Source: Riptortus pedestris
Taxonomy: Eukaryota > Arthropoda > Insecta > Hemiptera > Alydidae
NCBI GenBank assembly: GCA_019009955.1
Contig: CM032232.1
Span: 140,767,501-140,831,500 of the forward strand
Length of the DNA stretch: 64,000 nucleotides
Direction: 5' to 3'
Positions 12,441 to 22,070 of this stretch are shown piece by piece. Each line of letters begins with the position of its first letter. Within the stretch, counting starts at the first letter, position 1. Under the pieces are notes generated by a model. The model saw only the letters and a list, made by a program, of their open reading frames with translations. It made no database searches and was not told where the DNA came from. A program made the translations under genes and the position numbers.

Positions 12441-15400
12441 CATGCACACGAACACGCACACCTTCCTTACAACAGATGACCCCCTTCTTAATTGTTTGAA
12501 AGAGTAGCCATACTAGGCCCCAATTTACTTAAATATAAAGATTATAACCATTGGCTAATCAATTCTTCTTAATCATTGACTTATTGTTATTCAACCAATA
12601 TAGATATGGTAGTAATGAATTTAAAATAATCTTTTTATAAGTGCTGTTGAGATAAGTGGACAAAATTCCACTATGATGGTTTAGCGATTAAAATATTGAT
12701 CATAAAAATTGGAGGAGCGATAATGCTCTAATCAGGTTGGGGATGAAAATAAATAGGATTTTTGAAGACGAAAAAAAACTTTTCGTTTTGATACCGTATG
12801 GCTACTCTTCCAAACTATATGTGTGTGTACACACACACACACACACACACACATACACATGCTCAATGCTACAGTTCTTGAAGGACCTTGTCCTCTACTA
12901 TCACTGTTTTTGGAGCTCCCAGAGAGGTTTTTCCGACTGCCAGAGCTCTTCATCCTCCATAATTAAGCTTCCACGTAATTAAGCCGATGTTCCCTGGACT
13001 AGACTCAAAGATCATCCCTGCAAAGTAAATGAGGACGCGACAACCTTTTTCGCAGAAAAAGTACAGATCCCAGACGACCAAGCTTGGCTGAAGTGCTACA
13101 AAATCAACCCGTCAACCGCTAATCTTAAGTTGGACCTTTAAATTGGAGCTCATTGATATACCAGGTCTCAATAAATCTCTTCCCTGCGATATATCTACCG
13201 CGGAGGTCATCCCAGAATTTGAGCTACGAAGAAACTTGTATCCCATTCAGGTTCTCATGGCCGAACTGAACTGGGATATTTGAAACAGGTGCAAAGTCTA
13301 GTGTACTTTGCCAGGGTTTATTCCATGACTGTCTCATACAAAGGAACCTACAGTTTCTCTTCGGTTTATGATGGAAGACCTGCCTAGGCATAAACCCGCT
13401 GAACCGAAGTTACCCACACGAAAAATGTTCCAGCCCGAGTATTTGCGTACGTTATTCTTAGGGAAGTGTTAGCCTTTGGTCTGTCCACAATCAATGTCTA
13501 CGAAGATCTGAGAAGTACTGCACAATCCTGAAAGCAGTCAGGAAAGTGACAGTTTCGCTAGACCGGCTAGAACCAGTGTTTTTTAATTTATGGTTCCTAG
13601 CACAATCTGCGCTAATGCAAGTTTTGGGCTATTCATTCTTTGATTTTTCCTCCAATAGTCAAGGAACTTTTTAAATGTTCCGAAATGTTCTTTGTTGCTG
13701 ACCAATTCATACGTTTGTGGCCCATAAATGCATACTACTCTAATTAGCTTTTGTCGGTACAACGTCACTAGCTTGTGGGAAAAGCCACAAAAGGACCAAC
13801 AACTGGAAGGTTCATCCTGACAGTTTCTTTCAGGTTATAAAATTAATGGTTCTATACGCACCACTGGATAAGCCAATTTCTGACTGGGGACGGGAACTTT
13901 GCAGATTACCTCTACAAATTCAAGAAGAAACGAAGCCCGAGGCGTGCTTGCGGGAACAACAATGAAACATCGCAGCACGTATTAATGGAATTCACGCGTT
14001 TAGAAACAGCGAAAATATGGATTTTCCAGGTCCAACAACTCAGGAAACCCAAAGGATGTTATCAAGAACCCCCAGCAGAACCCGAACGGATCGACAGATG
14101 CAACATGATCGACGCTACCGCCTTGCTGTAAAACCTCAGCTTTTTCGGAACGACTGAGCCTCCGCTATTGTTACTACGACACTAGGAGGGGAATAGTGGG
14201 CCAATATTTCTGTGAATGTTTGCCGGGTTTATCACCATCTCCATCATAAAAAACAAAAATGGTGCAAAACCCTAGTCAATTTCCCATGTCTTCGGTTTTC
14301 TTTTAATGTTGGTGGTATGTTTCAAGAACAGCAACATACCACGCAACGAATTCAAGTTTGAAGAAGCCCCAAATAAATAATAGTTCATCGCGACAACCAT
14401 GTGTAACAATTATTTATCAATTACAACATTGCTAGTGGTGAAATCTCCTTTATCTGTTACCTGTCAGATCAAAGAGGTTCAATGCATGACTCAAGGAGGT
14501 ACCACACACTCGCCACAGCCATCAGTGATGTCACAGTTATTCATACAAAAGTCTTATTTTCTTTATCACTGTTCTATCCTATTTCAAAACTTATACCTCA
14601 TTTTAATTCGCAACCAATATGTTAGCATGTACATCCTCAATAGGAGATTTATCTCCATTTCATTGGGAAAATTTAAATTAAAAAAAAAATGAAATAGTTG
14701 TTCATACCTTGTCAATCAAAGCGCCCATAAATACTTTGCCTTTAGCGAATTCTTCGCTGACGCCATGAGGGTAGGTGCCTGGCACATGGGGAATACCTTT
14801 CTTCTCCCAATACAGGTACAGCTCATCCCAGTACTTCTTGTACAGCCATACAAGGACAGTGATCACGAGAGCCACTAATACCACAGCTAGAAACCCATAG
14901 AAATTAATTATATTTCACATTAATGTATTGTCAGCAATATATTTCAACAAAATTGTGTTATGGTACACCAGGTGTAACGCTCACATATGCGTCAACACAC
15001 ACACAAACATTCAGTACCTAAACTATCCGGCTTTGCACGGAAAATCATTAGACAGAGAAAATATGTTAATTTTTTTTTTTTTTTTTTTTTGCAAGGCTTC
15101 ACCAAGAAACATATTTTTCACTTCCCGTCTCAGTGTATTTGTATTTTTTCTAGGCTAGGGGCGGTTAGGCACCTGTAGCGAATTTTTAGATTTTTATAGT
15201 TTTGAAGAATAAATGAAGATGGATTCATAACTAATCTCTCTCCACTGCCCAAAATACAGGAGTATCAATTAATTATCATGTATAGCATACATCATTATTA
15301 AATGTCATCTAACAATACACTTTTTCCCCCTCCAAGAATCAATGATAGCACACATTATGTGAACAATATATACGTTATGATAAGTGTAAGTACAAAGTAA

Positions 15401-16677
15401 CACGCCAGTATATAAAAGACATAGTTTCCAGATAACTCAGTTAAAACAGATAGCATTCGCTCCCTTTTGTTCTGGAAATTCAACATTGTTTTAATTAAAT
15501 TATTTATTCTAAACTTTAAACAGTCGGAATGTTCCGATAATTCACATACTTCACAAAAATAAATAAATATCATATTTTTAAGTAAAAATCTCTGACTTGA
15601 GAAACACATGTATTCGTTGTACTCCGAATCACTTAAAAAACGAAGTTGTGCCGTTATTTATAGAATTAAATAATATTAAAAAAAGTCCGTCACGCAGGGG
15701 CTGCGTGAACTAAGCAGATTTCCCACGTGAAGTTTTACAATAGAGAAATTTCACGAGTCGAGCAGTTATGGAAACGGCCGAACTAGCTTTTGGCGGGAAA
15801 GGCACCCGTTCGTTAGCCGCCCTGATTTAATAAAAATGCAAATATCTCGGTTAATATTCAAGATAGAGAATAAATGTATATAGCAATATTTATAGTAAAT
15901 TTAATTTGCAATAAGATTAATTCTGTACAATTTTTCGATCCGACGTATAGTAACGGAGATATTTTGAATTTTCGAAAATCCTCCACTTTAACCCCCCCCC
16001 CCCCTCCCACTTGTCCGATTTCAGCCGTTAACGAACTTGATCTTTATTTTTATATAAAACGACTAAATATCGAGTTTGGTAACGATCAAACAAAAATTGC
16101 AACCGCTAGAGCGGTAACAGACAAATATATATATATACAGTTTTGAACGGACCTCATTTTCGTCATCTCCTGGGTAGGATCGATGGACATTTGAAGAAAA
16201 ATTTCGAAAATTCCGTGATGAGTACAACCTCAATAGCTGATTTCCCTTAAGGGAAATCTGCTAAAAGTCTGTCACGCGGGGGCTGAGCGAACTAAGTAGA
16301 TTTCCCACGTGTTTTACAATAGAGAAATTTCACGAGTCGAGCAGTTAGGGAAACGCCCAAACTAGCTTCTGACGGAAACTCACGACTAGACCCGAATGCA
16401 AATATCTCGGTTAATATTCAAGATAGAGAATAAATGTATAGAACGATATTTATAGTAACTTTAATTTGCAATAAGATTGGTTCTATACAATTTTTTGATC
16501 CGACGTATGGTAACGGAGATATTTCGAATTTTTGAAACTCCTCCACTCTAAACCCTCCCCCTCGCACTGGTCCGATTTCAGTCGTTAACGAACTTGATCT
16601 TTCTTTTTATATAAAACGACTAAATATCGAGTTTGATAACTATAAAACAAAAATTGCGACGGCTAGAGCGGCAACAG

Positions 16678-16739
<62 letters not shown>

Positions 16740-17531
16740 TCGACTCTCGCTAACACGAACCTCGATAACACGAAATCCTCGATATCACGAATTATTTTTA
16801 ATCCCCTTGGAAAAATCTGTCTTAACACGAAGAAATTACCATACGTAACACGAACTGATGACGATATTTTGGATTCCTTAACCAACGATGCAGGCGCGCC
16901 TTCTGACGAAGATCACGAGGATGAAGAACCAGCAGACGTCACACCAGACAGTGTGTTTCTTCAATTGTTTCAATCGAGAATATGATTGACAAACGTGATG
17001 CTAACAGTCTTAAACAGAAGGGGATAACGGACTATTTCAACTACTAGTGGGATTGCAGCAATATGGTCGGTACTGTTTACTCTGTTTTACACGATATTTA
17101 TTATGTTTACTGTAAGTATTTTTTATTATGCTGTACCAAGTTAAGTGTTTAATTTTGAAGCTGTAAGGGATACAACAAAGTTTTTTTTATTTTAATCAAC
17201 ATTGTGACTGATAGTGTTTTTCAGTTTAAGCAAAGGTAGATTAGGGACTTATTAATCAGTGGAATAAATATTATATTTTCTGTGTGTTTACCGTTTTTTT
17301 TTAATTGTATATATATACATATTTTAATTCATTTAAATATTCCTAAAATATTAAGATTATGTAGATTTGTAGAAAATGTAGGGAATAAATCGCAGTACAT
17401 TTTTTTACCTCTGTAACACGAATTTTCATTTAGTTCACCTCTATAACTCGAACTATGCCTAAAACGAACTATACATAACACGAACAAAAAATGGCAGTCC
17501 CGTGGAATTTCGTGATAGCGAGAGTCGACTG

Positions 17532-17571
<40 letters not shown>

Positions 17572-20447
17572 TATATATGTAAACTCTGTCTGTACATTGA
17601 TATTTTTCTCGAAATTTCACGATATCTTTCCGTTTCACATGTCATAGACACCATTAGTGCATTTTGTTTCTTTGGTGGTGTTTGTTGGTTTGTTTGTTAC
17701 CTTTTCACGCATAAACAGCTGAACCGAATTTTATGAAACTTGGTATGTATCTTGCAACTAGCCTAACTTAGACTTTAGGCTATATTAATATTCTCTAAGA
17801 CAAACAGGAGTGGGGGTTATAAGGGAGGCCTGAAATTAAAAATATCGATATTTCGTTTCCTATTGCTTTTTCAGCAATAGTTGTTTATTTTGTAATTTAG
17901 AGTATCTTTTGTTATATACACTTTTTTCATATACCGAAATATAAATGCGTCATACGCTAAAAATTATAGGGGGAAGTCAACAATTTTATTTGACACAAAA
18001 GACTCAACCAAACTAAATGAAACTCGGTATGTGTATTAGCACTAACGCTTTCATTATAATAAGCCATACCAACATTTCTAGGGACGGGCAGGAGTGGGGG
18101 TTGTAAGGGAGGCCTGAATTTAAAATAGCGGTATTTCGTTTTCTATTCGTTTTTTCAGCAAATATGCACATAACAAAAGTTGTTTATTTTGTTTATTAGA
18201 GTAACTTATTTGATATTCATTTTTGTCTTTTAACAAAGTATAAACGAGATATACACTATAAACTAAATCGGGAGTGTACTATTTTATTGGGCGCTGACGA
18301 TAGAACTGAACTTAACAAAACTCGGTATGTCAATTAGCATTAATTCTTCCATGATTATAAGCTATATTAAAATGTTTAGGTTAGAAAGGGAGTGGGGGTT
18401 ATAAGGGAGGCCTGAAATAAAAATTATTTCGATATTTCATTGTCTATTTGTTTTTCGACAAACATGCCCATAACAAAAGTTGTTTACTTTGTTATTAAGT
18501 TTGACTTTTTTTTTTATACATTTCTCCAGGAACAATGTGTGCGCAAGTACTTTGCGTAGAAATATTGATATGCTCAACAATTCATTCCTATTTAAACTAT
18601 CAGGTACCTCAGCTGGAAAAAATAATTCAAATCAATGTTAATATTTTGCCCTTAATAGCTGAAATCTATCCATAATGCACAGGAGACGGGAAATATGACA
18701 ATTTGGAGGACAGTGAAGACTTACATAAAAAATGAATTTTATTATTAACAAATGCCAACAACGGGTATTAACCCTAAACACTGGGACGGGTAAATGTCAA
18801 AATATTGTGCAAAGTAAAGCCTTGCCAAAAAAATACCATCACCATTCAGCCTCAAATCAATTCCCGGGCGAAGCCGGGTATCTGAGCTAGTATATATATA
18901 CAGTTTTGAACGGACTTCATTTTCGTCATCTAATTTCGAAAATTCCCTCATGAGTACAACCTCAATAGCTGATTTCCCTTTAAGGTGTAAGAAATTGCGC
19001 TAAAATTTGACTTTAGTGGCATTTCTCATTTTTAAAAATATTAACTTTTTGAGGGCATTATCATATTATAAATATTTTTTTGGTTCAAGCAAAGAGTAGC
19101 ATTATATACAGTTTTTTTAAGCTCCAGTATTGGACTGCTCGATATTTGAAGTTTAAGCTAGTTTTCCCTTGAAGGTCATAATCAGCTTATGTGTTGGCCG
19201 TACTTCATGGGTCGTCGGATTTTTGAACAATGTTCTGCGTATATTTTATCCATCGTTCATATATCAAAGGTAGTGGTGACGTAAGAAGATAAAGTCTTTG
19301 ATCACGCTGGGTGGGACTGAGCTGGACTTATGCATGATTTTCCAACTTTGGTTTTACATATAGATAAATATACATACTGTGGTAATCACCTCCGTGAATA
19401 TTATGTGTATAATATATACATACACTGTAATGAGAAATGGATTCAGTCAATTTACATTTTATTAATCTTCCACAACGGTAAAGCTGTTTTGGAATTGTAA
19501 TCTAACAGGTCTATGCCAAGCTTGCAGAGCTGAATAGATAGTTTTGAAATATTTCTAGGACCGGAAAGAAAATAACAATTACTGTATTTATATCTGAATG
19601 TAATATTTAAACAATAATTTTATTGTATAAACTATTTACTTTAGGGCAAGCCCGGTAAATTATGGATGAATCTGAATAATTTTTTATTCTCAATCACTCA
19701 AATTTTAAGTTATATCACAATAAGTAACAAAAAAAGAGTTGGGGGGGGGGGGTCAAATTGGTGGGGTGGGGTGGTGTCAACAGAACGTATTTTCAGATAT
19801 CTCACAAAGTAAAAGTTCGATGAAAACAATATTTGGCATTTAACCTTGGAATGAATTTGTTCATATTATAACACCTTATTATTAATATGACATGAGTAGG
19901 AGTGGGGGTTTACTGAATGCCGAAAACTATAAAATCCAAATATCTCGGATAATGTTCATGATGCAGAAAATATGTATAGAACAACATTTGTATACAATTC
20001 AATTTTCAATAGGTTTGGTTTCGTACAATTTTTAGCTCCGACGAATAGTAACGGAGATATTTTGAATTTTCGAAATACCCCCTCTAAACCCCCCCCCTCC
20101 ACTGGTCCGATTTCAGCCATTAACGGACTTGATCTTCCTTTTCATATAAAACGAAGTTTGGTAAAGGTCAAACAAAAATTGCTACCGCTAGAGCGTCATT
20201 TTCGTTATCTTCTAGGTATGATCCATTGATATTTGGTGAACTTTTTCGAAGTCTGTCATGAGTATGACCTTAATAGATGATTTCGCTTAATCGAAATCTG
20301 CCGATCATTTTATTGTAACACGGTTGGTCATGTAACAGTTTCGATGAATGATGGGAGATAACGAAGAAATTCAGATAAAATGAGGAAATTAGCCGAATGA
20401 GTTGCAAAAAGTTGATAAAAATAACATGACACAGTAAAGACAAGGAG

Positions 20448-20504
<57 letters not shown>

Positions 20505-21982
20505 CCGTATATGCTGTCCACAATTGAAATATCTTTTAAACCCTTAGAAATATCACAAAATTGCAAAGACCAAAGACCAATTCAAGAATTTTGAGATCCA
20601 TCATTTATTAATACAAAAAAAATTAGTTTTGGCAGATTTCCCTTAAGTAAAATCAGCTTTTGAGGTTGTACTCATGAGGCGAATTTCGTAAATTTTCTTC
20701 AAATGTCCATCGATCGTACCTAGGAGATGACGAAAATCAGTTCCGTTAGTTCCGTTCAAAATTTTATACACATTGTGTGTGTGTGTCTGTAGCCGCTCTA
20801 ACGTTCACAATTATTGCTTTATCGTTACCAAACTCGATATTTAATCGTTTTATGTTAAAAGAAAGATCAAGTTCGTTAATGGCTGAAATCGTTCAAGAGG
20901 GAGAGGGGGATTTTCGAAAATTCAAAATATCTCCGTTACTATACGTCGTATCAAAAAATGTATAAAATCAATCTTATTGCAAATTAAATGGCTTATAAAT
21001 ATTATTATATTCATTTTTTCTCTATCTTGCATAATAAACCACATTATTCGAAGATTAAATACCAAATATGGTTTCCAAGAGACATTTATTATACGAGATA
21101 CATGTAAAGATGTTAGGCGACCCCCCCCCCGTATTAAGTTTTCGGACTACTAAAATTTGTTTGATTGAGATATAAATTATTCAGATTCATTATAATTTAC
21201 AGTACCTTTTTACTATTTACATTAAATAGTTCTCCATAAAATTAATATGTTATATTCAGATATATTTCATTAATTGTTCTTCTTTCCGGTTTGTATTCTA
21301 TCTATTCAGCACTACGATGCACAATTTAGACGCTTTCCGTTGTAGATATTATTAACTTGTAAATTGACTGAAAGATTTCTTCTTACCAAGATAGGTAGAT
21401 TTATCTGTTGTACACCTTCCCATAGGAAATCTGCTTAGTTTACGCAGCCCGTGCGTGACGGACCATATCTTCCTTGGTTATAGGGTTGACGATGAAAAGA
21501 ACCCCCTAGAATAAAAATGATTTCCAGATAATTCGCGAGTATATGAAGACAGGTTTGTGTCATTTTCTCCTGTGAACGATTTCTGAAGAGAACTACATAG
21601 CTGCCAATCAAACCGTTTCGAACTTCAAGTACAAGTTCGGTAGCGGTCCAAAGATAGCTGCGGCCACTTGAAACAATTGTATATATTATTTTGTCAACGG
21701 ACCTCATTTTGGGCAACTGGGCTGGATCGATGGATCAGGCGTGACATACTTTGGAAATCTGCTTAGTTAACACAGCTCTTCCGTGACGGAATTTTCGTCA
21801 TCTCTTAAGTTGGATCAATGGATATTTGAAGACGTTTTTCTAAAATCGCGTCACGACACACAACTTCAATAGCTGGTTACCACTTCAGTCTATAAAGGGC
21901 CTTAAAAGTAATCCAACTTAAGCCTGCCATACACAACTTTTCACCTGTTGATATTAAATATTCACTTACCGATTCCAAACAT
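2586..21982 (-). CDS. CYP-A: CYP6-like cytochrome P450, exons 1-8 (3' end outside window)
   Basis: This is a microsomal P450 monooxygenase of the CYP3 clan, CYP6-like. Family members oxidise xenobiotics or endogenous lipids at the ER membrane using NADPH-P450 reductase. Coding exons: 21970-21982, 14708-14886, 11882-12024, 10760-10898, 9087-9334, 5847-6031, 5294-5512, 2586-2834, giving 458 codons plus one base, all open, with GT-AG borders in phase. Visible features: hydrophobic N-terminal anchor, VPGTYPHG hinge, C-helix WRALR (from residue 130), I-helix AGQGT (319-323), ExxR (E376/R379), PENF, and heme loop FGEGPRICIG with Cys457. The last exon (about 56 codons in the neighbour CYP-B) is not found in bases 1-2585, so intron 8 must exceed 2.58 kb. 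The odd point is Gly322 where P450s carry Asp/Glu. It could be a young pseudogene, but no stop or frameshift is present. Confidence 0.9.
3062..4518. repeat. 43-bp minisatellite, about 34 units
   Basis: Head-to-tail units containing CCATGAAGGCCTCAATACTC and AATTGAAGAACTCAATGAAGG, with variants (GGGCCCACGAAGGGGTC). It lies in CYP-A intron 7. No conserved ORF. Confidence 0.9.
4931..5243 (+). repeat. tRNA-derived SINE copy 1 (interrupted)
   Basis: tRNA-like head with B-box-like GAGTTCGATTCTCACCTGGG, then the shared tail (GTGGTAACCTATAGGTACC...). About 100 bp at 5020-5125 is unlike other copies. In CYP-A intron 7. Confidence 0.65.
5294..5512 (-). CDS. CYP-A exon 7 (I-helix, altered motif)
   Basis: 219 nt encode residues 303-375. 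The I-helix reads FVFFEAGQGTSSSVKSF. The family motif is [AG]Gx[DE]T; here the acidic residue is Gly322 (codon GGG). CYP-B has AGHET. The exon ends before ExxR at donor TCAG|GTAAAA. Confidence 0.88.
5847..6031 (-). CDS. CYP-A exon 6
   Basis: 185 nt encode the G-H region: VEEFMMKTVNDTVEHRQRSG, then KRNDFIDLLIQLKEKG, a CYP6 hallmark, and an acidic linker. Acceptor TTATCGCAG, donor ATTG|GTAATT. Confidence 0.88.
6651..7250. mobile_element. Two decayed H1 halves in opposite orientation
   Basis: 6651-6950 reads as plus-strand H1 5' half (GTCTGTCACGTAGAGGTTGC...). 6957-7250 reads as minus-strand H1 (ACTAGCGGTCGCAATTTTTG...). In CYP-A intron 5. The stretch 6040-6650 before it shows nothing recognisable. 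Confidence 0.55.
7388..8376 (-). mobile_element. H1 element, long variant
   Basis: Starts TTAGCAGATTTCCCTTATGG and ends with TTTACGCAGCCCCTGCGTGA. A (TA)n tract is at about 7520-7575. The 5' part is longer than in short copies, with a poly-C stretch and TGAGGCGGGCAGATCCG. Confidence 0.75.
8395..8736 (-). mobile_element. H1 5' half (long variant), truncated
   Basis: Shares ATTCACGGTGGTGTTAAGTG and the 5' terminus AATCTGCTTAGTTTAGGGAG with other long H1 copies. It lacks the 3' half. Confidence 0.65.
8828..9056 (+). repeat. tRNA-derived SINE copy 2 (best preserved)
   Basis: Head GGTTCAGGTTGACCGTGCGA, B box GGGTTCGATTCCCGCC, then the tRNA-unrelated body (CCACCCTGGCTAGAAAAGAG, GGTAACCTGTAGATAACC), ending in AATAATAATAA. 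The order head-body-(AAT)n tail is typical of tRNA SINEs. Lies just inside CYP-A intron 5. Confidence 0.75.
9087..9334 (-). CDS. CYP-A exon 5
   Basis: 248 nt encode residues 159-240 plus two bases, including FTVEVICCCAFGLE (E-F helix region of CYP6 proteins). It is one codon longer than the CYP-B exon. The donor AAG|GTACGG is weaker than in CYP-B (CAG|GTAAAG). The nearby GTAAGG five bases earlier would break frame. Confidence 0.85.
9430..9790 (+). mobile_element. LTR-like R-U5 fragment 1
   Basis: Shares AGTTTAGTTTAGTTCTCAG, AACAGTGCG, TAAGAATAATTAAC and GTGTTTAATTTT with 11279-11480. AATAAA is at 9723-9728. No retroviral-type genes lie nearby. In CYP-A intron 4. Confidence 0.4.
9791..10195 (-). 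mobile_element. H1 5' half (long variant)
   Basis: Matches the 5' half of the 7388-8376 copy, from CGAGATACATGCAAATATGT through the poly-C run to TTTACGTAGCTCCTGCGTGA. Confidence 0.65.
10530..10710 (-). mobile_element. H1 internal fragment with (TA)n and (TG)n
   Basis: (TA)n at about 10553-10588 is followed by GTGTGTGTGTG and the H1 motif GTCGCAATTTTTGTTTAATC. It ends close to CYP-A exon 4. Confidence 0.55.
10760..10898 (-). CDS. CYP-A exon 4 (C-helix)
   Basis: 139 nt encode residues 112-158. It contains WRALR, whose Trp and Arg contact a heme propionate in P450s, followed by the CYP6-typical SP.F.SGKLK.MFP segment. Acceptor TTATTTCAG, donor GAG|GTGAGA. Confidence 0.88.
11100..11480 (+). 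mobile_element. LTR-like sequence 2 with TATA box and AATAAA
   Basis: TATAAAAG at 11279-11286, an initiator-like AGTTTAGTTTGTTCTCAG about 30 bp on, and AATAAA at 11419-11424: the U3-R-U5 layout of an LTR. The part after TATA resembles 9430-9790. The left border is uncertain. Sits in CYP-A intron 3. Confidence 0.45.
11882..12024 (-). CDS. CYP-A exon 3
   Basis: 143 nt encode residues 65-111 (YYKQFPDEPYFGVYRDFRTA...), ending RDRMSIK plus two bases. Acceptor TTAAACAG, donor AAAGT|GTAAGT. Length and phase are the same as CYP-B exon 3. Confidence 0.88.
12095..12283 (-). mobile_element. H1 5'-terminal fragment (long variant)
   Basis: ATTCATGGATGTGTTGTGAT and the terminus AAATCTGCTTAGTTTACGCA mark an H1 5' end next to CYP-A exon 3. 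Confidence 0.65.
12398..12437. repeat. (CA)n microsatellite
   Basis: About 40 bp of (AC)n. A second, shorter (AC)n run is at 12829-12853. The rest of 12440-13000 shows nothing recognisable. Confidence 0.9.
13883..14008 (+). pseudogene. Decayed non-LTR retrotransposon C-terminal fragment
   Basis: In one frame TGDGNFADYLYKFKKKRSP, then ACGNNNETSQHVLMEFTRL. This resembles the Cys/His C-terminal part of R1/I/jockey-type ORF2 proteins (TGHG.F..YL..F...SP.C.CG..ET..H.L..C). One Cys is replaced by Phe. The flanks (13020-14300) look like old element sequence without readable frames. In CYP-A intron 2. Confidence 0.45.
14708..14886 (-). CDS. CYP-A exon 2 (membrane anchor and hinge)
   Basis: 179 nt encode residues 5-64: the anchor AVVLVALVITVLVWLY followed by a basic stop-transfer (KKYW) and the proline-rich hinge. 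The acceptor is TTTCTAG and the donor AAG|GTATGAA; the exon ends in phase 0. No ATG begins this exon, so an upstream start exon is required. Confidence 0.88.
15683..16264 (+). mobile_element. H1 element, full length
   Basis: Begins AAGTCCGTCACGCAGGGGCT and ends with the perfect palindrome GATTTCCCTTAAGGGAAATC followed by TGCTAA. The next H1 copy starts at the following base. In CYP-A intron 1. Confidence 0.8.
16737..17531. mobile_element. pogo/Tigger-like DNA transposon, internally deleted
   Basis: Terminal inverted repeats CAGTCGACTCTCGCTA / TAGCGAGAGTCGACTG flank 795 bp, with TA on both sides as in Tc1-mariner/pogo target duplications. Subterminal TAACACGAA motifs are repeated at both ends. 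A remnant of a transposase C-terminus is readable in the plus direction (16857-17046): DDDILDSLTNDAG..., a frame break near 16983, then LKQKGITDYFNY and a stop, like the ITDFF ends of pogo transposases. Confidence 0.75.
17570..18890 (+). mobile_element. H2 Helitron-like element, copy 1
   Basis: Starts ACTCTGTCTGTACATTGATA after (TA)n and ends TCCCGGGCGAAGCCGGGTAT plus CTGAGCTAG, i.e. a 3' hairpin followed by CTAG next to T, the canonical Helitron end. Three internal repeat units (GGAGTGGGGGTTATAAGG). No Rep/helicase ORF. Confidence 0.7.
18986..19439. other. CYP-A intron 1 segment with nothing recognisable
   Basis: About 450 bp between two H1 copies. AT-rich, with no ORF, repeat or RNA gene I can recognise. 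Confidence 0.5.
19440..20302 (+). mobile_element. H1 element, long variant, diverged
   Basis: Carries the poly-G run (about 19740), GTGGGGGTTTACTGAATGCC, CTGGTCCGATTTCAGCCATT and a decayed 3' end (GATTTCGCTTAATCGAAATC). The palindrome has drifted symmetrically. Confidence 0.6.
20629..21463 (-). mobile_element. H1 element, long variant
   Basis: GGCAGATTTCCCTTAAG at one end and TTTACGCAGCCCGTGCGTGA at the other. The (TA)n is replaced by a short (GT)n. A (TA)n tract, preceded by (GT)n, lies just outside it at 20453-20500. Confidence 0.65.
21730..21880. mobile_element. H1 fragments near CYP-A exon 1
   Basis: GGAAATCTGCTTAGTTAACA and TTCGTCATCTCTTAAGTTGG are pieces of an H1 5' terminus and an H1 3' region fused together. 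They end about 90 bp from CYP-A exon 1. Confidence 0.5.
21970..21982 (-). CDS. CYP-A exon 1 (start exon)
   Basis: Thirteen coding bases encode M-F-G-I plus one base, ending at donor G|GTAAGT. I chose this ATG because splicing to 14886 restores Ala and the hydrophobic anchor in frame. It also matches CYP-B, whose start exon is 13 nt too. The ATG lies 53 nt downstream of a TATA box. Confidence 0.8.
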
Positions 21983-22027
21983 GACTGCGGGGACGCCGTA
22001 ACTCTACCGGGCCTTATCATCCTGGCT

Positions 22028-22070
22028 GATTTATAGACCCCAAGCTGCACTGATAACGAGATATCATGAC
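22028..22070 (-). promoter_or_regulatory. CYP-A core promoter with TATA box and GATA-type motifs
   Basis: On the minus strand TATAAATCAGC starts at 22035, 53 nt upstream of the ATG. A 17-20 bp block, CTGATAACGAGATATCAT on the plus strand (22050-22067), lies just upstream and recurs in front of CYP-B. TGATAA also occurs between TATA and ATG. WGATAR sites bind GATA factors, but use of these sites is inferred. Confidence 0.65.

Larger units (their letters stand above)
16265..18985 (+). mobile_element. H1 element interrupted by pogo and H2 insertions
   Basis: The 5' half is at 16265-16736 (AAGTCTGTCACGCGGGGGCT up to the (TA)n). The 3' end resumes at 18891-18985 (CAGTTTTGAACGGACTTCAT to AGCTGATTTCCCTTTAAGG). 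Both insertions sit inside the (TA)n tract. Confidence 0.75.

Noticed and set aside
13583..13768. Minus-strand 61-codon frame as an endonuclease or host gene
   Set aside because: Only a vague likeness (RVVCIYGPQ) to retrotransposon endonucleases; too short and without supporting motifs.
16233..16262. Rho-independent-type terminator from the GATTTCCCTTAAGGGAAATC hairpin
   Set aside because: The hairpin recurs at the end of every H1 copy and the genome is eukaryotic; it is a transposon end structure.
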